Positions 34,616 through 43,151 of a stretch of DNA of 64,000 bases are shown one piece after another; the first letter of the stretch is position 1; the number at the start of each line of letters is the position of its first letter. Source of the DNA: Bryobacteraceae bacterium (GTDB lineage: Bacteria > Acidobacteriota > Terriglobia > Bryobacterales > Bryobacteraceae); the NCBI GenBank assembly GCA_019752335.1, contig JAIEMJ010000038.1:1-64000 (forward strand), given 5' to 3'. The notes beneath the pieces are model-generated. The model was not told the DNA's origin. It did not search any database and saw nothing but the letters and a program-made list of their open reading frames with translations. The position numbers were made by a program, and so were the translations under genes.

Positions 34616-36151
34616 CTAAACCTTCCGAAAGGCCCGCCGCAGGAACTTCCCGCTCGCCGTCTTAGGAATTTCGTCGACCACTTCAACCACGCGAGGATAC
34701 TTGTACGCCGCCAGACGCTCCTGGCAAAAGGCGATCAGTTCGGCGGCCGTCGCGGGAGACTTCAGCGCCACGATGGCCTTCACCGTCTCGCCGCGATAGT
34801 CGTCCGCCAGACCGACCACGGCCGCTTCGCGCACGGCGGGATGCTGGTACAGGACGTCCTCCACTTCGCGCGGCCACACCTTGAAGCCGGAGGCGACGAT
34901 CATGTCTTTCTTGCGGTCCACCACATAGAACCAGCCGGCGGCGTCCATGATGCCGATGTCGCCCGTGAGGAAGAAACCGTCGTGGAAGGCCTGGGCGGAA
35001 GCGGCGGGCTGATTCCAGTAGCCGGCGAAGAGCATGGGGCCTTGCAAGGCAATCTCGCCCACTTCGCCCGGCGGCAGGTCGCGTGCGGGATTCTCGGGGT
35101 CCACGATTTTGGCGATCGAATTCGGAATCGGTACGCCGATGGCGAGCGCTCCCGAGGCCGGATCGACGGGCCCGGTAAGGCCGATCGGCGTCAGATGGCT
35201 GGGCGAGTTTACTTCGGTAAGTCCGTAGGTATTGTGGATGCGCACGCCGAAACGCGCAAAGAACTGCTCCACGATGGCGGGTGGCACGGGGGCGCCGCCG
35301 GTGCCGCACTTGGTCCACGACGAAAGATCATGCTCACCGCCCTCGCGCAGTAGGGCGATGTAGGCCGTAATCGACGCCAGCGAGATCGTAGCGCGGTGTT
35401 TGGCGAGCAGGCGCAGCATTTCAGCGGCCTGAAAGCGATGCGCCAGAATCAGCGGTGCACCGGAGACAGCGGCGACGCCGATCTGCGCCACCAGTCCGGT
35501 GATGTGGAACAAGGGGGCGATGCCGGCGATGACATCCTGGTCCGTCGCGCTGAACCAGGCGCGCATCACGTGCGCGTTGAAAGCAATGTGCCGGTGCAGG
35601 CTGATGGAGCCCTTGGGCGTACCGGTGGTGCCGGAGGTGTAAACCAGGTAGGCAATGTCGTCGAGGCCGGGCCGCACTTTCGATTCAACCGCCGCAGGCA
35701 GCGCCGCGATTTGGCTCTCCAGGAGGACCTGCTCCACGGCCGTGCCCGGCACGGCGAACTGGCCTTGCCCGGCGAAGATTTCGTCGCGGCAGATGTAGAC
35801 TTTCGCCCCGGAGTCCGCTAAATGGAAGGCGATTTCTCGTTGTTTGAGCAGGGCGCTGAGCGGTACCAGGATGGCGCCGCGCAACCAGACACCGTATTGG
35901 GCGATGAGAAAGCTGGGATCGTTTTGCAAGGAGACCGCGACGCGGTCGCCGGGAGCAACACCCCACGCCGCCAGCCGTGCCGCCAGGCGATGCGCGCCGT
36001 CGCTGATTTCGCCATAGGAAATCGCCGTGTCGAAATGAAACACGGCGATGCGCTCTGGAGCCTGGGCCAGAAACGAATCGAGGAGGGTTTGCGTGGGTAG
36101 CGCGATCTCGGGCGGAACGTGGGGCGAATAGTGAGCCAGCCAAGGATACAC
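34616..36151 (-). CDS. AMP-dependent acyl-CoA synthetase/ligase
   Basis: 511 residues, the length of a complete ANL-family enzyme. The AMP loop is YLVYTSGTTGTPKGSISLHRHI near 165-186. GGAPVPPAIVEQF and HNTYGLTE form the adenylate pocket. FLTGDIGIMDAAGWFYVVDRKKDMIVASGFKVWPREVE is the hinge region, and PKTASGKFLRR carries the C-terminal catalytic lysine. It activates a fatty or aromatic acid as acyl-AMP and then acyl-CoA. The acyl specificity cannot be read. The start is GTG at 36151, with TACCCT 6 nt upstream, which suits a leaderless mRNA. Confidence 0.93.
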   Translation of the reverse strand: MYPWLAHYSPHVPPEIALPTQTLLDSFLAQAPERIAVFHFDTAISYGEISDGAHRLAARLAAWGVAPGDRVAVSLQNDPSFLIAQYGVWLRGAILVPLSALLKQREIAFHLADSGAKVYICRDEIFAGQGQFAVPGTAVEQVLLESQIAALPAAVESKVRPGLDDIAYLVYTSGTTGTPKGSISLHRHIAFNAHVMRAWFSATDQDVIAGIAPLFHITGLVAQIGVAAVSGAPLILAHRFQAAEMLRLLAKHRATISLASITAYIALLREGGEHDLSSWTKCGTGGAPVPPAIVEQFFARFGVRIHNTYGLTEVNSPSHLTPIGLTGPVDPASGALAIGVPIPNSIAKIVDPENPARDLPPGEVGEIALQGPMLFAGYWNQPAASAQAFHDGFFLTGDIGIMDAAGWFYVVDRKKDMIVASGFKVWPREVEDVLYQHPAVREAAVVGLADDYRGETVKAIVALKSPATAAELIAFCQERLAAYKYPRVVEVVDEIPKTASGKFLRRAFRKV

Positions 36152-36157
36152 GCCCGG

Positions 36158-36163
36158 AGGGTA
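36158..36163 (-). promoter_or_regulatory. Possible -10 box for leaderless acyl-CoA ligase mRNA
   Basis: TACCCT on the minus strand, 6 nt from the GTG start at 36151. It fits TANNNT, but its GC-rich centre makes it weaker than the others. Confidence 0.35.
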
Positions 36164-36271
36164 TCACAGACTAAGGTGTTCGCCCCATGCTTGGAGGCAG
36201 GCCGCCGGACGAAAGAAAGAATAGCCCTTAGAGGGAGCGCCCGTAGTGTATGCACGGGGCCTGAAGTCAGC

Positions 36272-38683
36272 ATGAGTTCAATCGCTAGACTCTACATTGC
36301 CGCTGTTTCCGTGGCCGGCTACGGCTGGCTTTTGCTCGCGTGCGCGCAGGCGCAGGACTTGGCGTGGCTGCCGCTGCTGGCTTGCCTGGTGATGGTGGTG
36401 CTGGCGTCGCCGCTGAAGGTGGCGCTGCCGGGCGTCGCGGGTACGCTGTCCATCAATTATATGGTGAGCCTGTTGGCGATGGGCTATCTGTCGGAACCGG
36501 GGGTCCTGCTGGTGGCCGCGGCCGGCAGCCTGACCCAATGCCTGTGGAAGACGAGGCAGCGTCCGCAATGGGTGCAGACGCTCTTCAGCATTGCCGGCAC
36601 GATCGTTTCGGCGGGCGCGGCCTATCAGGCCTTTCACCATGGCACCGTACGCACCTATAGCGACAACAGTGCACTCTTATACTTCGTCGCCAGCCTGACT
36701 TACTTCCTGGTGAACACGGCGTTGATCTCGCTGGTGATCAGCCTCACGGCGGGCCATCCGATTTTGCGGCACTGGTACGAAAACTTCCTCTTCACGGCGC
36801 CCCAGTATCTGATTTGCGCGGTGCTCGCGTGGGCGTTCTCCATCGTTTACGAGAGCCTGGGCTGGGAAGTGGCGATCCTGCTTTTGCCGACGGCGTATCT
36901 GATCGAGCGCTCCTACAGCATCTATCTGCGCCGCCTGGGCGAACAGGAGCAGCACACGAAGCGCATGGCCGAGTTGCATTTGCGCACGATTAAGGCGTTG
37001 GCGCTGGCCATCGACGCCAAGGATGAAACCACGCATGACCATCTGCGCCGCATGCAAGTCTACTCCACCGAAATCGCCCGCGAACTTGGCTTGAACGACG
37101 ATCAGATTCAAGCCCTGAACGCCGCCGCCTTATTGCACGATATCGGCAAACTGGCGGTGCCTGAGTACATCATTTCGAAGCCCGGCAAGCTCACCGCCGA
37201 GGAGTTTGAAAAGATGAAGGTGCATCCGGCGGTGGGAGCGGAGATCCTGGAGGCCGTCGATTTCCCCTATCCCGTTGTGCCGATCGTGCGTTCGCATCAC
37301 GAGCGCTGGGATGGGTCGGGCTATCCGGACGGTTTGCGCGGGGAGGCGATCCCGATTGGCGCGCGGATTCTCGCGGTGGTGGACAGCCTGGACGCCTTGG
37401 CGTCGGACCGGCAGTATCGCGCGGGGCTGCCCCTCGAAGAGGCGATCGCCGTCATCGCCCAGGAAGGCGGGCGCACGTTTGACCCGCGCGTAGTCGACAT
37501 CGTCACGCGCCGCTATGCGGACTTCGAGCAAAAGACGAAGGCCGCCCTGCCCACCGTGACGCGGGTCCGCTCCTTCCGCGGCGCCACGCACGTCGAAACG
37601 ATCAACACCTCGGGCGGCGGGCCTAACACGTCTGACCTCACGCAGATGAACTTCACGCTTTCCATCGCGGCGGCGCGGCAGGAGATTCAGACGTTGCTCG
37701 AAGTGACGCGCGACATTGGCACGTCCCTCAGCATCGACGATACCTTCTCCTTGTTGGCCGGGCGCCTCAAGAACATCGTGCCGCATGACAGCCTGGCCAT
37801 CTACATCCACGAAGCGCAAGTGCTGCGGCCGGAGTACGTCACCGGCCTCGAAGCGAAGCTCTTTGGCTCGCTCGAGATTCCCGTCGGGCAAGGCCTCTCC
37901 GGTTGGGTGTTTGAGAAGCAGCAGCCGATCATCAACGGCAGTCCGTCGGTGGAGCCGGGTTACTTGAATGACCCCTCCAAGTTCTCGACGCTGCGCTCGG
38001 CGCTGGCCGTCCCGCTCGAAGGCGTGGACGGCGCGATCGGCGCCTTGGCGCTCTATTCGGCGGAAGCCGAGGCCTTTACGCAAGATCACCTGCGCCTGCT
38101 GCTGGCGATCAGTTCGAAGTCTGGTACGGCGATTGAGAATGCGCTGCGCTTCAAGCAGGCGCAGCGTTCCGCGGCGACGGATGAACTTACGGGCCTACCC
38201 AATGCGCGCAGCCTGTTCCTGCACTTGGATAGCGAAGTGAAGGCCGCCACGGCCGGGGGCACGACGCTCTCGGTCTTAGTGACCGACCTGGACGGCTTTA
38301 AAGCCGTCAACGACCACTTCGGACATTTGGAAGGCAACCGTCTGTTGCAGCTCACGGCGCAGGGTCTACGCCAGTTGTGCCGCGGCGCGGACTATGTGGC
38401 GCGCATGGGCGGGGACGAGTTCGTCGTCATCCTGCGCGGGGCGACGCCGGACGCTGTCGCGCGGCGGATCACGCAGATGCGCGAGATGGTGCAGGCGCAG
38501 GGACTGGCGGTGACGGGCCGCGAGTGCGTCAGCCTGAGCGTGGGCCAGTCAAGTTTTCCGGAGGATGCCGCTTCGGCCGAGCTACTCTTGGATATCGCCG
38601 ACAAACGGATGTTTGCCTTGAAGCAGGAACTCTACCGGAGCGGCAAGAAGAAACGCGGCGAAATGTTTACGCCGGTGGCCTAG
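36272..38683 (+). CDS. Membrane HD-GYP/GAF/GGDEF cyclic-di-GMP protein
   Basis: 803 residues from the ATG at 36272. The earlier frame start has no family support. Residues 1-220 hold about six to seven membrane helices. The HD-GYP phosphodiesterase follows, with HDIGK near 290 and HHERWDGSGYPDGLRGEAIP near 335-355. A GAF domain lies near 475-625, then a GGDEF cyclase with DELTGLPNARSL and the intact motif MGGDEF near 711-716. Both the synthesis and breakdown motifs look complete, which is uncommon for an HD-GYP/GGDEF hybrid. It probably senses a membrane or small-molecule signal and sets c-di-GMP levels. Confidence 0.93.
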   Translation: MSSIARLYIAAVSVAGYGWLLLACAQAQDLAWLPLLACLVMVVLASPLKVALPGVAGTLSINYMVSLLAMGYLSEPGVLLVAAAGSLTQCLWKTRQRPQWVQTLFSIAGTIVSAGAAYQAFHHGTVRTYSDNSALLYFVASLTYFLVNTALISLVISLTAGHPILRHWYENFLFTAPQYLICAVLAWAFSIVYESLGWEVAILLLPTAYLIERSYSIYLRRLGEQEQHTKRMAELHLRTIKALALAIDAKDETTHDHLRRMQVYSTEIARELGLNDDQIQALNAAALLHDIGKLAVPEYIISKPGKLTAEEFEKMKVHPAVGAEILEAVDFPYPVVPIVRSHHERWDGSGYPDGLRGEAIPIGARILAVVDSLDALASDRQYRAGLPLEEAIAVIAQEGGRTFDPRVVDIVTRRYADFEQKTKAALPTVTRVRSFRGATHVETINTSGGGPNTSDLTQMNFTLSIAAARQEIQTLLEVTRDIGTSLSIDDTFSLLAGRLKNIVPHDSLAIYIHEAQVLRPEYVTGLEAKLFGSLEIPVGQGLSGWVFEKQQPIINGSPSVEPGYLNDPSKFSTLRSALAVPLEGVDGAIGALALYSAEAEAFTQDHLRLLLAISSKSGTAIENALRFKQAQRSAATDELTGLPNARSLFLHLDSEVKAATAGGTTLSVLVTDLDGFKAVNDHFGHLEGNRLLQLTAQGLRQLCRGADYVARMGGDEFVVILRGATPDAVARRITQMREMVQAQGLAVTGRECVSLSVGQSSFPEDAASAELLLDIADKRMFALKQELYRSGKKKRGEMFTPVA

Positions 38684-38946
38684 CTCTTCATCAGTTGACG
38701 GCCCCGGTCAAACAGACCTGCGGCTTCGTCGGCGATTTCGCGGCCCCGGTCATAGAGGTCACGGCCTTTTTCCATCATCTCGCGCCCTTGCGACTCGAGC
38801 TTCTCGCGGCCGCTCCGGGCCGTATGAGCAATCTTGCGCCGGGTGTGCGCGCCCGAGGCAGGAGCATAGAGCAGTGCGATCGTACTGCCGATGGCTACGC
38901 CCGCGATAAACCACAGGGCGCCCGAAGTGTTGTCTCGTTCTTGCAT
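38680..38946 (-). CDS. YtxH-domain small membrane protein
   Basis: 88 residues. One N-terminal membrane helix (ALWFIAGVAIGSTIALLYAPASGAHTRRKI) is the YtxH signature with the APxSGxxTR motif, followed by a coiled coil (KLESQGREMMEKGRDLYDRGREIADEAAGLFDRGRQLM). The family is linked to envelope and stress functions without a known activity. The stop overlaps the end of the HD-GYP/GGDEF gene by 4 nt on the other strand. A TTTATT box lies 6 nt before the ATG. Confidence 0.88.
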   Translation of the reverse strand: MQERDNTSGALWFIAGVAIGSTIALLYAPASGAHTRRKIAHTARSGREKLESQGREMMEKGRDLYDRGREIADEAAGLFDRGRQLMKS

Positions 38947-38985
38947 TGGAGAAATAAAGTCCTTCCGGCTTCCAGTGTATCCGAG

Positions 38986-39345
38986 CTAACGGGCCGCTTC
39001 ACGGAGCCGCACCGCGACCGCCACCAATTGGTTCGCTACCTTCTTCGCTTCCACGGTAACGACGGCGCCAGGGACAAACTTTGCCGCGGCCACGGCCTGC
39101 TTGCCCTCGAAGAAAAGCGTCTTCCTGGTGACTTCGATGGTAACCGTTTGGTCCTCGCCAAGTTCCACCAGCACACGCTTCTTGTCGAGCGACCGTAGCG
39201 TGCCATCGAAGGTGGCGACGGCGGTCTGGAGAATATCGAGGTCCGAGCCAGGCGCGCCGTTCGAGCGGCTCCGCGGAGGATAGCCGCCCCGCTGCGCGAG
39301 CGAGGCGGGCGCGAGTAGGATAGCGAGCAGGAGCAGGAAGAGCAT
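38986..39345 (-). CDS. Small secreted beta-rich protein, DUF5666-like
   Basis: 119 residues: a signal peptide (LFLLLLAILLAPASLAQ), a disordered Arg/Gly-rich linker (RGGYPPRSRSNGAPGS), then an OB-like beta domain (TFDGTLRSLDKKRVLVELGEDQTVTIEVTRKTLFFEG). The pattern resembles DUF5666-type domains. The ATG at 39345 follows a TTG by one codon, with GAGGA at a workable distance. The function is unknown. Confidence 0.75.
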   Translation of the reverse strand: MLFLLLLAILLAPASLAQRGGYPPRSRSNGAPGSDLDILQTAVATFDGTLRSLDKKRVLVELGEDQTVTIEVTRKTLFFEGKQAVAAAKFVPGAVVTVEAKKVANQLVAVAVRLREAAR

Positions 39346-39565
39346 CAAAGGAAGTCCTCGATTACTAGCATACCGCTAGCCACCTTCAATTCGCGGCAGG
39401 GCGTCATGCTCGAAAAAACCGCTGCAATCAGTCGACTCCGGGAATGCGGAGGGTCTCGCCGGTACGGTTCCGAGACCGCTGGTGATTCTCAACTCGACTT
39501 ACTAACAGCGGGACGCGCGGGTACAAAATCCACCCCGCCTCCGAAGTTCGCTACTCGTTGGGCCA

Positions 39566-40201
39566 TTAACTCTCGAAGTCGAATTTGAAGATCGGATCCA
39601 GCGCGCTTTCCGCGTTCATGAGCGCCAGTTCGTGCAAGAGTCCCGTGTGCAAGTCATAAACCCAGCCGTGCACCGTTAGCACGCCGCCGCGTGTCCATAC
39701 CTGTTGAACAATGGATGTTTCCGCTAAGTTTGTTACTTGCTCCATAACATTTAGTTCCACCAGCCGGCGCCATTTCGCGTCCTCGTTGGCAATGGCGTCC
39801 AACTCGCGGCGGTGGAAGCGGTAAATGTCCTTGATGTGCCGGAGCCACTTGTTGATCAGGCCCAGATGCTTGTGCGAGAGCGCATTCTTGATCCCGCCGC
39901 AACCATAGTGACCGCAGATGATGATGTGCTTCACCTTGAGCACCTCCACGGCATACTGCAGGACGCTGAGCATGTTGAAGTCCGTGTGGATGATCAGATT
40001 CGCGATGTTGCGATGGACGAAGAGCTCGCCGGGCTCACGGCCTGTCACCTCCTCGGCGGGAACGCGGCTATCGGAGCAGCCGATCCAGAGATACTCCGGC
40101 GTCTGCGTTTTTTCCATGCGCGCGAAGTAGTCGGGATGGATGCTCAATTTGTCCTGCACCCAGGCCTTGTTGGCCAGCAATAACTTCTTATGAGATTCCA
40201 A
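39566..40201 (-). CDS. can: Beta-class carbonic anhydrase
   Basis: 211 residues, close to E. coli Can. The zinc ligands are visible: C42, D44 and R46 in IGCSDSRVP, and H98 and C101 in [14 protein letters not shown]. It converts CO2 and bicarbonate in the cytoplasm. The start is TTG at 40201 (GAATCTCATAAG follows), 9 nt after the stop of the SulP transporter gene on the same strand, so the two form an operon. A bicarbonate-uptake role for the pair is strongly suggested. Confidence 0.95.
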   Translation of the reverse strand: MESHKKLLLANKAWVQDKLSIHPDYFARMEKTQTPEYLWIGCSDSRVPAEEVTGREPGELFVHRNIANLIIHTDFNMLSVLQYAVEVLKVKHIIICGHYGCGGIKNALSHKHLGLINKWLRHIKDIYRFHRRELDAIANEDAKWRRLVELNVMEQVTNLAETSIVQQVWTRGGVLTVHGWVYDLHTGLLHELALMNAESALDPIFKFDFES

Positions 40202-40210
40202 GGCTGAATC

Positions 40211-41767
40211 CTACTCTTTCATCGCGGCGAGATTTCTTGCCGAACCGTGCGTTTTCTTGAGCTCTACCCGTATCCGCCGGTGACGCGCATTCTCGAGAAA
40301 ATCGCTAATAACGTCGTCAATGTCGGCGTCGACAAACGTCGCGTTGTGGCCATCAATGAGCAACTGTGCCCCGTCTGGAATGCGAGCCAGTTGGAGCTTC
40401 AGGTCCGCTTTATTCAAAAACGACATGTCTTTGTTGAAGCGCAATAGGTAAAGGTCTCCATCGTTCACCACGGTAGTTGCTTTATGGTAATTGCCCCGCA
40501 AAACGAAAAACAGGCCCACGGCCAAACCGATCATTACCCCCTTGAGCAAGTCAATCAGCACCACGCCCAGCACCGTGGCGAGAAAGGGAAGAAATTGCGC
40601 ATGTCCAGCGGTGTACATCTGCGTGAAAAGCTTCGGTTGGCAAAGCTTGTAGCCCACCAGGATCAGAATCGCCGCCAAACAAGAAAGAGGCACATGATTG
40701 AGCCAGGTGGGGATGAGCAGAACGGCTAGCAAGAGCAGCAACCCATGCAACATCGCCGAATTGCGGCTGCGGCCACCGGCATAAACATTGGCCGACGTCC
40801 GCACGACAACCGAAGTTATCGGTAACCCTCCGATCAAGCCGCTGCAAAGGTTTCCCGCTCCCTGGGCGAACAGTTCACGGTTGGGCGAGGAGAGACGCCG
40901 GTAAGGGTCAAGCTTATCCGCCGCCTCCAACGACAACAGCGTTTCGAGGCTGGCCACCGAGGCCAGGGTGACGGCGGTAGTCCACACCTCTTGCCGGAGT
41001 AAAGCGCCAAAGTCGGGGAAAGTGAACAGGTTCGCCAGGGCCTGAGCGTTGTTGAGTACCGGGAGCGACACCAGATGGCCGTCCTCGGCGCGGAGGTAGA
41101 AGTTCGGAAAGAGCCCGCGAAAGACCTCGTTCATCCCGGTGCCAAGCAAGACGGCAGCCAGCGCGCTGGGGAATAGCGTCGTGAAGCGGTAGGGCTTCAG
41201 CCAAGGCGAATCCCAGGCGAGCAGGAGCAGCAGGCAACTGAGAGAAATTAGAATCGCTTCCGGGTTGCTGGTGAGCAGCGCTTTCACGATGTCGGTGAAC
41301 GTATTTTCGCCGGCGCGTTCCAAGAAGGAGAAATCACCTTCGTAGTCGTTATCGCGGCCGACAGCGTGGGGGATTTGTTTCAAGATAATCACCAGGCCGA
41401 TCCCCGCCAGCATTCCCTTCAAGACGGAGCTAGGTACATAGTTGGCCACCGAGCCAAAGCGTAAAGCGCCGAAGACAATTTGCAGTGCTCCCGCCAGCAC
41501 GATGCAGGCTTGAAACGCGGGATAGCTTCCCAGGTGCTGGATGGCTGCGCTGACGATGACAGCGAGCCCCGCGGCCGGCCCACTGACGCTCACTTCGGAG
41601 CCGGAGAGGGCTGCCACGACGGTGCCACCGATGATCCCGGCGAGCAGACCCGCGAAGAGCGGCGCACCGCTGGCCAGGGCGATTCCTAGGCACAAGGGCA
41701 GCGCGACCAGGAACACAACCAGCCCAGCGGAAGCGTCCGCGCGCCAAGTGTGTTTACCTTGCCCCAT
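40211..41767 (-). CDS. SulP-type transporter, probable bicarbonate transporter
   Basis: 518 residues: a membrane core of about 12-14 helices (ADASAGLVVFLVALPLCLGIALASGAPLFAGLLAGIIGG is the SulP start) and a C-terminal cytoplasmic STAS-like domain near 430-515 (LPLLDGHN-type strand at QLLIDGHNATFVD). The SulP family takes up sulfate, bicarbonate or other anions. Linkage to a carbonic anhydrase and the N-terminus are like BicA-type transporters. TAAGCT lies exactly 6 nt before the ATG, so its mRNA is probably leaderless. Confidence 0.9.
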   Translation of the reverse strand: MGQGKHTWRADASAGLVVFLVALPLCLGIALASGAPLFAGLLAGIIGGTVVAALSGSEVSVSGPAAGLAVIVSAAIQHLGSYPAFQACIVLAGALQIVFGALRFGSVANYVPSSVLKGMLAGIGLVIILKQIPHAVGRDNDYEGDFSFLERAGENTFTDIVKALLTSNPEAILISLSCLLLLLAWDSPWLKPYRFTTLFPSALAAVLLGTGMNEVFRGLFPNFYLRAEDGHLVSLPVLNNAQALANLFTFPDFGALLRQEVWTTAVTLASVASLETLLSLEAADKLDPYRRLSSPNRELFAQGAGNLCSGLIGGLPITSVVVRTSANVYAGGRSRNSAMLHGLLLLLAVLLIPTWLNHVPLSCLAAILILVGYKLCQPKLFTQMYTAGHAQFLPFLATVLGVVLIDLLKGVMIGLAVGLFFVLRGNYHKATTVVNDGDLYLLRFNKDMSFLNKADLKLQLARIPDGAQLLIDGHNATFVDADIDDVISDFLENARHRRIRVELKKTHGSARNLAAMKE

Positions 41768-41773
41768 CGGGAA

Positions 41774-41779
41774 AGCTTA
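41774..41779 (-). promoter_or_regulatory. -10 box for leaderless SulP-carbonic anhydrase mRNA
   Basis: TAAGCT on the minus strand, 6 nt from the ATG at 41767, with no Shine-Dalgarno sequence between. Confidence 0.5.
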
Positions 41780-41797
41780 GCAGATCAAGCCGCCGGC

Positions 41798-43150
41798 TTA
41801 CGCCCAGAGCTCGTTTACGGGGCCGTATTGATCGCGGTCTGAGAAAGGGACGTACTGGAAGCCGCGGCCACTGGGGTCAGCGAGTTCCTTGGTGTAATCG
41901 ATGCCGAGGGCGGAGTAGATGGTGGCCTCCACGTCCTCCGGGCGGATGTCGCGCTTGCGGGACCAGCCGGACTCTACCGTCGCCGCACCGGTGCGGTCCG
42001 TTGAGCCGACTACCAGCCCGCCCTGAACGCCCCCGCCCGCGAGCAGGATGGCTTGCTGCGCGTAATGGTCCCGGCCTTGGCCGCTGTTCAGATTGCCGGG
42101 GACACGCCCGAACTCACCCATGCAGACGACCAGCGTTTCGTTCAGGACGCCATCATTCTTCAGGTCCGTGAGCAGCGGCGCGATGGCGTTGTCGAATTGC
42201 TTGGCGATGCTCCAATGGCCGGCGTTCGGCTTGTAGATGTCTTCGTGCTGGTCCCAGTCGCCTTGCGTGATTTGGATGAAGCGGGCGCCGGAATTGGCGC
42301 GCAGCATGCGCCGGGCGGCGATGCAGGCGTTGCCGAAGCCAGTGGTGCCGTAGCGCGCGCGCTCGGCGGCGTCGAAGGTGAAGATGGAATTCACCGTGTT
42401 GTTGTACATCAGCTTGCGCGCGGCCTCGGTGTAGGCGAAGCTCTCGTGTACGGCGGAGCCGAGTTCTGCGGAGAGCTTGAGGTCGCTGTCGAGGTCGTTG
42501 AGGAGGGCGGTGCGGCGGTCGAGCCGCGCGGCGCCCAGGGGATGCGTCGTATTGGCGAGTCCGCCGCCACCGGGCGACATATAGAAGGGATGATTGGCCG
42601 CGCTGAGGAAGCCGGCGCCCGGGCCGTTGCTGGTGTTGAGCGACACAAAGACGGGCAGGGTGGCGCTGGGGTCGCGGCCGCTGAATTCCTGGGCCACCAC
42701 GGATCCGATGTGCGGCGCGAAACGCGCATTCGCTTGCGCCGGATTACGCCCGATCATCACCCAGGTGCGCGCCAGTACGTGCACCAGCGCCCAGCTCTTC
42801 ACCGAGCGGACCAGCGCGACGTTGGGCAGATGCGCGGCGAGATTCGGCAGCAGACCCTGGGGCCAGCGGACGTCGCCGTAGGAAGTGGGGTTAAAGCCAG
42901 CGGGGGTCCAGGGGCCCTCTTTCAGGTCGAAGGTGTCGACGTGGCTGGGTCCGCCGGACATCAGGATGAAGATGCAGTTGCAGGCCGTGCCTTTGGTCGA
43001 CACCGCCGCGCGCGCGACAGTCTCCGCGGGGCGTTCCGGCAGCAGGAAGTAGCCGCCCACGGCGGCTCCCGCGTGGCGGAAGAACATGCGGCGGCCGAGG
43101 TGCGGACGTCGCCAGAAACCGGGTTGCGTGGGGACCATGGGCGGCTTCAT
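41798..43150 (-). CDS. DUF1501 (sulfatase-like fold) secreted protein
   Basis: 450 residues. RRMFFRHAGAAVGGYFLL near 20-37 is a twin-arginine-like signal, and NCIFILMSGGPSHVDTFDLK near 58-77 is the DUF1501 start with its metal-binding pattern. ITQGDWDQHEDIYKPNAGHW, LVVCMGEFGRVP and GRDHYAQQAILLAGGGVQGG are the later family motifs. DUF1501 proteins are always found with DUF1549/DUF1553 partners in Planctomycetota and Acidobacteriota. Their function is still unclear. The gene starts 1 nt after the DUF1549 stop. Confidence 0.93.
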   Translation of the reverse strand: MKPPMVPTQPGFWRRPHLGRRMFFRHAGAAVGGYFLLPERPAETVARAAVSTKGTACNCIFILMSGGPSHVDTFDLKEGPWTPAGFNPTSYGDVRWPQGLLPNLAAHLPNVALVRSVKSWALVHVLARTWVMIGRNPAQANARFAPHIGSVVAQEFSGRDPSATLPVFVSLNTSNGPGAGFLSAANHPFYMSPGGGGLANTTHPLGAARLDRRTALLNDLDSDLKLSAELGSAVHESFAYTEAARKLMYNNTVNSIFTFDAAERARYGTTGFGNACIAARRMLRANSGARFIQITQGDWDQHEDIYKPNAGHWSIAKQFDNAIAPLLTDLKNDGVLNETLVVCMGEFGRVPGNLNSGQGRDHYAQQAILLAGGGVQGGLVVGSTDRTGAATVESGWSRKRDIRPEDVEATIYSALGIDYTKELADPSGRGFQYVPFSDRDQYGPVNELWA

Positions 43151-43151
43151 C

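Noticed and set aside
39447-39543. tRNA-Sec-like layout: cggaggg and gcctccg 97 nt apart, a 6-bp gtctcg/cgagac stem and a gggtacaaaatcc stretch
   Set aside because: Tempting given the selenoprotein, but the anticodon arm does not pair, the T-loop has an extra base and T-arm pairing fails. Probably chance in GC-rich intergenic DNA. tRNAscan-SE or Infernal with the Sec model would settle it.
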